A stretch of 18,079 nucleotides of DNA from Candidatus Rifleibacteriota bacterium (GTDB lineage Bacteria > Riflebacteria > Ozemobacteria > Ozemobacterales > Ozemobacteraceae). Location of the stretch: positions 1 to 18,079 of the forward strand of contig JAKQKW010000048.1 of NCBI GenBank assembly GCA_029560455.1, written 5' to 3'. Shown here in pieces: positions 14,026-18,079 of this stretch. The position numbers and the translations under genes are program-made. The notes beneath the pieces were generated by a model that searched no databases, was not told the DNA's origin, and saw only the letters and a program-made list of their open reading frames with translations. Numbering within the stretch: position 1 is the stretch's first letter; each line of letters opens with the position of its first letter.

Positions 14026-14748
14026 TCAGCGCGGTTTCTTTCTGGTGACGGCTTTGCTTTTGCCGGTGCCGGCGGCGGCTTTTTTGCGGGCCGGGGCTTG
14101 TGCGGGCGGGCGTTCGACGACTTCGGTGCGCCAGGGCACTTTGTCTTCTTTAAGTGCGAACTCGGCCGGTGAAATGCCGAATACTTCGCAGAGGTCGATT
14201 TTAAGATCAGGGAAAAGGGCGGGGCAGGCAGGGTTGAAAATGCCAAAAATTTCGGGCCGGCCATAGGCGCCGTTAACCAGTCGGTAGGCGGTTACCAGCT
14301 GGTCGGTGGGGTGCACGAGCCAGAACTCTTTGACACCGTATTTTTCGTAGAGGGCACGTTTTCTGATGTTGTCATAAGATGCCGATGATGGCGAGAGAAT
14401 TTCGACAACCAGATCGGGTGAGCCGAGGCAGCCTTTGTCGTCGAGTTTTTCGTGGTCACAGATAACCGACAGATCTGGCTGCACAACGTCGAAAATCTCA
14501 TTTTCATTTTTTGCACGGTCAGCAAAGCGTACATCGAAAGGGGCGATATAAACTTTGCAGGGCTTGCCTTTGAGATAATTGGCAAATTGCCTCGCCAGTT
14601 CAAGCAAAATTTCCTGATGAATACGCAGAGGAGCGTTCATCGCGTAAACAATGCCATCGATTATCTCGTAGCGTTCGTCATCAGGCCATGTCTGATAATC
14701 AGCGTAAGATTGCTTTCTATCATGTGTGCGCCGCGCATTTGCCACCAT
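14026..14748 (-). CDS. Uma2-family putative endonuclease with basic tail
   Basis: The 240-residue protein matches the Uma2 (DUF820) family, which has a PD-(D/E)XK-type nuclease fold. It has a family N-terminus (YADYQTWPDDERYEIIDGIV), then HQEILLELARQFANYL. The likely catalytic acids are D92 in VVQPDLSVI and E116 in PDLVVEILSPSS, followed by ALYEKYGVKEFWLVHP. The last 25 or so residues (PPAQAPARKKAAAGTGKSK and on) are Pro, Ala and Lys rich, an extension outside the core fold that may contact nucleic acid. AGGAGGTG at 14753-14760 fixes the ATG at 14748, and an in-frame start at 14769 is unsupported. It is convergent with the preceding gene, with 39 bases between them. Cellular roles of the family are largely unknown. 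Confidence 0.88.
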   Translation of the reverse strand: MVANARRTHDRKQSYADYQTWPDDERYEIIDGIVYAMNAPLRIHQEILLELARQFANYLKGKPCKVYIAPFDVRFADRAKNENEIFDVVQPDLSVICDHEKLDDKGCLGSPDLVVEILSPSSASYDNIRKRALYEKYGVKEFWLVHPTDQLVTAYRLVNGAYGRPEIFGIFNPACPALFPDLKIDLCEVFGISPAEFALKEDKVPWRTEVVERPPAQAPARKKAAAGTGKSKAVTRKKPR

Positions 14749-14772
14749 AAAACACCTCCTGCCGTTCACAAA

Positions 14773-14800
14773 ATTATAACACAGCCATTTTTTTATGCAA
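14773..14800 (-). promoter_or_regulatory. Promoter of the Uma2-family gene
   Basis: On the minus strand a perfect TATAAT (14778-14773) lies 16 bases after TTGCAT (14800-14795). Transcription would start near 14766 and give a short leader containing the AGGAGGTG ribosome binding site. Confidence 0.65.
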
Positions 14801-14823
14801 TTGGTCTGAACCCTGATGTACTG

Positions 14824-14832
14824 TGTTAAAAT
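14824..14832 (+). promoter_or_regulatory. Extended -10 promoter immediately before the cyclase gene
   Basis: TGTTAAAAT fits the extended -10 form (TG-N-TAAAAT). No good -35 lies at standard spacing. Transcription would begin at about 14839, one base before the chosen ATG, which would make the message essentially leaderless. Confidence 0.4.
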
Positions 14833-14839
14833 TCACGGC

Positions 14840-17800
14840 ATGAAAGAAAAGGCGAACGGAAAAAAGAGAAGCAATTTCTGGCTGAGGATGCTTCCGTTTA
14901 TCATGTGGCTGCTGCCGCTTCTGGCACTGAACGTCGGGTTCAGATTTCTGGCCAGAATCGAACAGAGCTGGAAAGAGCGTGAGCTGGCTGAAACGGCACA
15001 GCAGGAGCTGGAGGCGTTAACCCGCAGTTCGACGGCTGAATACCGTCTGAACCGTTTTGGTGGCCAGATTATCGATAAATTGACGGTCGCCGGGAACGGC
15101 GTTTTTGACCAGACAAGCTGGCAGCAGCTGCAGGACGCTCTGTTTGCTGATATTGGCCAGGTTTTTCCTGACTTCAAACTGCATGTTTTCGGTAAAGTGG
15201 CGGCAAAGGACGAATTCGCAATGCTGTATGCGCGCAGCGACAAAGTTGAAAGTCGCCGCGGCATGGGCATGCTTTTCAATCACCTTGTTGATCAGCATAA
15301 GGGCCTGGTTCTGACTGACAGCCTTAAACGGCAGCGTGACAAAATCGCCGAAAACTATTTCGGGGTCGGTATCAGCACCGATGCGATTGCCGGCAGCATG
15401 AAGGGCCGCACCTGCAATATTCTGCACGGTCGGCTGCCGCACTGGTTTGTCTGGGATTATTATGAAAAGCCTGATGGCACTGGCTATGGTTACATGATGA
15501 CCGCTGAGGTGCTTGAGACAACACGTGTTTCTGCTCTACAGGCCGCCGCTGAAGAATGCCAGAGCCGGGGGAATGGGGTCGGCGCTTTTATTCCGGTGCT
15601 CAAATTCAAAGAACCTGTGGTCGGGTCAGACAAGCTCACCAGATCAGGCCTTTTCAGAAACTGGCGGGAAAAGGAAGTCAAGCACCTTTTTTACGATCGC
15701 ATCCACTGGATGGAGAATGGTCCGCCGGCACCGACAACTCTGGGCAGATATAGAATTTACAGCCACCTGGGACTCGGTATGAACCATCTTTCGGTGTTCG
15801 CAGCGAAACTGCCGCCTTTGGCGCCGCTGCCGCTCTGGCTTGGGTTTCTCAATACCTGTACCGGTTTTCTTTGGGTATTACTTGTCTGCCGCGGCTTTAT
15901 TCTGAATATCTGGCCAGAAATGTCACTGACTCGAAGGTTTCTGATGCTGTATTTTCTGGCTGCCACGTTTCCGCTCGGATTTCTGGGAATTTCTGCCATT
16001 GCCTACCACCTGCAGACTGAACGTTCGGCCCGCAACCAGATCGCCGACAATCTCGAAGGTTGTTTGAGGCAGGTTGAAAGCACCCGCATGCAGCTGCAGG
16101 ACGATTATCAGAAGGTTGCACGCCGGTTGTTCTCTGACACGAAGCTTGCGCAGCTTATCAAACAGTATGGGCACACCGCGGAAGAAGTTAAACAATACAT
16201 TCTCAATGAGTTTTCTTCGCATGAACCGGCATTGCCGCTTGTCGGCTTCATGGTTCTCGACAATGCCGGCAAAGGTCTGGAATTTGCACATGATTCGGCT
16301 TCTCGAGCCCGGCTGAAAAACATTTTCGGCGTGTACCGCGCCCCGATAATTGAAAACATGCGCAAGCGGTTTCTCAAAAAAAAGCCCGGGGAAAAGCTGC
16401 CTGAATTTGAGGTCTCAGATGAAGAGAAGTTCGGCTCACAGGCTTTCAATTCACTTTCAGGCAATACTTTCACTCACGAAATCGAGAAGCGCCGCAATTT
16501 CTGCATCAGTCAGAAATCAGGCGAGATGACCGCAAAATTGATTTATGATCAGATCGAAATTGATGATCTCCCGGCCGCGATTCTATTTCTTACCTGGGAT
16601 GAGGGAAAACTGTTCGAGAAGTCAGTTTCGCTGGCCATTGATGGCTTTCGCCGCGATTTTGCAGATTTTTCGTTCATTGCTTTTAGAAACACCCCTCAGG
16701 GTCTTAGAATTCTTTATCGCCCGGAAAATGACGATCTTGCCGCTCAAGGCTTTTCCGGAGCTGCCAGAGTTACTGAAACGGCGGCTGCCAGGGGGGGCAC
16801 CGTAAAAAATCATCTGAATGGCATGACTGTGGTTGCCATGCCTTACGGGCAAAATTCAGAAATAATCGTTGCCGCAATCGCCGGACACAGCAAGATCGAG
16901 CATGACAGTTCAATGCGCCGGCGAACCTTTGAGATATTGATCGTTCTTTCACTGCTGATTGCGGGTCTTTGTGCAAGGCTCGTTGCAACGCTGCTTCTGC
17001 AGCCGATAACAACTTTGAAGATTGCTCTCGATAAGGTTTCACAGGGAGATTACAGCTTCAATGCGACGGTTGAGGGTAAGGATGAGCTCGCGAGTCTGGC
17101 CGGTGAATTCGGCAAAATGGTCGAGGGGTTGAAAGAGCGGGAAAGGCTTTCGGCACTGCTCTCTGACCACGCTGTCGAGGCCCTGGAAAGCAATTCTGAA
17201 ACGGCGGGGCAACTTCAGAGTCGAACCTTTCGAGGCATTGCACTGGTTTCTGACATCAGGAGCTTTACAACCCTCTGTGAAACTTACCAGACCCACGAAA
17301 TAACCGAAATGCTGAACCATCATTTTGCCGCCATGTCAGAAGTGATAAACGGTTCTGGCGGGCGGATATACAAATTTATCGGTGACGCGGTCGAGGCCAT
17401 TTTTGAAGGCCCTGACGGCAGAGTCGTTGCGCTGAATGCCATTTCTGCAGCAGTGAAGATGCAGAAGGCAATGCAGGAAATCAATCAGCATCGCCGCAAC
17501 CGCGGTTTATTTACCTATGCTTCCGGGGTTGGGCTTGCCTGCGGCGAGTTTCATGCCGGGCATGTCGGCAGCGATGATACCCGTCTGGATTACAGCATCA
17601 TAGGTGAGGCTTTCGCGGTTGCTGCCAATCATGAGGCTGCGACCAAAAAGTGCCGGGGTCTTCCGATAGCCTTTTCCGGCGATGTTGCCGCTTTGATTGA
17701 ACCCGGAATCAAAGTCTGCAAACTCGATGAAGATGACGGGGTTTTTTCGTTTCAGCCTGACCAGGATCAGATCAGAAAAATAAGTGATGATTTTGCCGGT

Positions 17801-18079
17801 CTGGAAATGCTCAAGGTTGTCGAAGATACAGCCCCGGAAAATGTTGCAGCGAATTCAGAGTTGCAGAAGGCCACAGACCCGAATCAATTTTTTCTGATTT
17901 TTTCTGTGGCTGTATTTGCGGTGGTTCTGGCAATAAGCATTTTTTACGGCTTTGAGTGGCGGCGACAAAGAACAAACGAGGTTGCCAGACACCAGTCTGA
18001 GCAGAAGATCGCAAGACTTGTCAGGCAGCTCAGATCAGACAGTGCCGGTTATGTCGCCATGGAAACTTTAATGAACAGC
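14840..18079 (+). CDS. Large membrane-bound class III nucleotide cyclase-like sensor protein, 3' end outside the window
   Basis: One frame stays open for 1080 codons to the right edge. A membrane helix at about 17-36 and another at 332-353 enclose a first extracytoplasmic region, and a helix at 367-389 and another at 697-720 enclose a second (about 390-696) with a Cache-like FMVLDNAGKGLEF segment. HAMP follows (about 721-770), then a class III cyclase domain (about 797-970). The cyclase keeps both metal Asp (D805 in SDIRSFT, D849 in KFIGDAV) and K845, the ATP-type purine residue. The later motif reads DYSIIGEAFAVAANHE, where active enzymes usually have dYTviGdxVNxAaRLE, so the transition-state Asn and Arg positions are Ala926 and Asn930. 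Another helix (about 1017-1037) and a further C-terminal part follow. The ATG at 14840 has no Shine-Dalgarno, and ATG 14816 is an alternative start. Making cAMP in response to an external signal is expected of the family but doubtful here. Confidence 0.88.
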   Translation, partial: MKEKANGKKRSNFWLRMLPFIMWLLPLLALNVGFRFLARIEQSWKERELAETAQQELEALTRSSTAEYRLNRFGGQIIDKLTVAGNGVFDQTSWQQLQDALFADIGQVFPDFKLHVFGKVAAKDEFAMLYARSDKVESRRGMGMLFNHLVDQHKGLVLTDSLKRQRDKIAENYFGVGISTDAIAGSMKGRTCNILHGRLPHWFVWDYYEKPDGTGYGYMMTAEVLETTRVSALQAAAEECQSRGNGVGAFIPVLKFKEPVVGSDKLTRSGLFRNWREKEVKHLFYDRIHWMENGPPAPTTLGRYRIYSHLGLGMNHLSVFAAKLPPLAPLPLWLGFLNTCTGFLWVLLVCRGFILNIWPEMSLTRRFLMLYFLAATFPLGFLGISAIAYHLQTERSARNQIADNLEGCLRQVESTRMQLQDDYQKVARRLFSDTKLAQLIKQYGHTAEEVKQYILNEFSSHEPALPLVGFMVLDNAGKGLEFAHDSASRARLKNIFGVYRAPIIENMRKRFLKKKPGEKLPEFEVSDEEKFGSQAFNSLSGNTFTHEIEKRRNFCISQKSGEMTAKLIYDQIEIDDLPAAILFLTWDEGKLFEKSVSLAIDGFRRDFADFSFIAFRNTPQGLRILYRPENDDLAAQGFSGAARVTETAAARGGTVKNHLNGMTVVAMPYGQNSEIIVAAIAGHSKIEHDSSMRRRTFEILIVLSLLIAGLCARLVATLLLQPITTLKIALDKVSQGDYSFNATVEGKDELASLAGEFGKMVEGLKERERLSALLSDHAVEALESNSETAGQLQSRTFRGIALVSDIRSFTTLCETYQTHEITEMLNHHFAAMSEVINGSGGRIYKFIGDAVEAIFEGPDGRVVALNAISAAVKMQKAMQEINQHRRNRGLFTYASGVGLACGEFHAGHVGSDDTRLDYSIIGEAFAVAANHEAATKKCRGLPIAFSGDVAALIEPGIKVCKLDEDDGVFSFQPDQDQIRKISDDFAGLEMLKVVEDTAPENVAANSELQKATDPNQFFLIFSVAVFAVVLAISIFYGFEWRRQRTNEVARHQSEQKIARLVRQLRSDSAGYVAMETLMNS

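Noticed and set aside
16790..16797. Run of seven G as a possible frameshift in the cyclase gene
   Set aside because: The same frame encodes HAMP and cyclase motifs downstream and membrane/sensor sequence upstream, so the frame is intact.

Overview
The window looks like a stretch of a Gram-negative-type (diderm) bacterial chromosome with about half G+C. The diderm reading rests on many exported proteins, a secretin-related protein, a sensor kinase with a large extracytoplasmic domain, and a very large membrane-bound class III cyclase. Many of the proteins match no family I know, which suggests a poorly sampled lineage. A candidate phylum such as Riflebacteria/Ozemobacteria is only a guess. I see no rRNA, tRNA, CRISPR array or insertion sequence.

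Layout. (1) 2-4490, plus strand: three unrecognised genes in a row. They are a charged coiled-coil protein cut by the window edge, a secreted protein, and a large exported protein with a hydrophobic core. A bidirectional terminator (4541-4571) closes this block. (2) 4622-8974, minus strand: an operon of histidine kinase and OmpR/PhoB response regulator, then a second unit encoding a short secretin-like protein and an unknown protein. Two 8-bp direct repeats with 11-bp period lie between the two units and resemble a PhoB box, so the regulator may drive the secretin-like gene. (3) 8975-9246: a non-coding gap with nested inverted repeats. (4) 9247-9840: a small SAM-dependent methyltransferase. 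(5) 9841-12715: an accessory patch. It holds an HsdS C-terminal remnant, a tight three-gene minus-strand operon (TIGR04255-family protein plus two unrecognised proteins), and a divergent DUF5131 (phage Gp37/Gp68) protein preceded by a palindrome at its start. (6) 12943-14748: an exported unknown protein, and a convergent Uma2-family nuclease with a lysine-rich tail. (7) 14840 to the right edge: a cyclase reading frame of at least 1080 codons with two extracytoplasmic modules, HAMP and a class III cyclase domain. It keeps the metal-binding residues but appears to lack the usual transition-state Asn and Arg.

The most interesting signals are the TIGR04255-centred operon beside restriction-system debris (a possible uncharacterised defence or conflict system), the cyclase with an altered active site placed between HAMP and another membrane helix, and the two-component/mini-secretin circuit with its PhoB-box-like site. 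Functions proposed for unrecognised genes are inferences.
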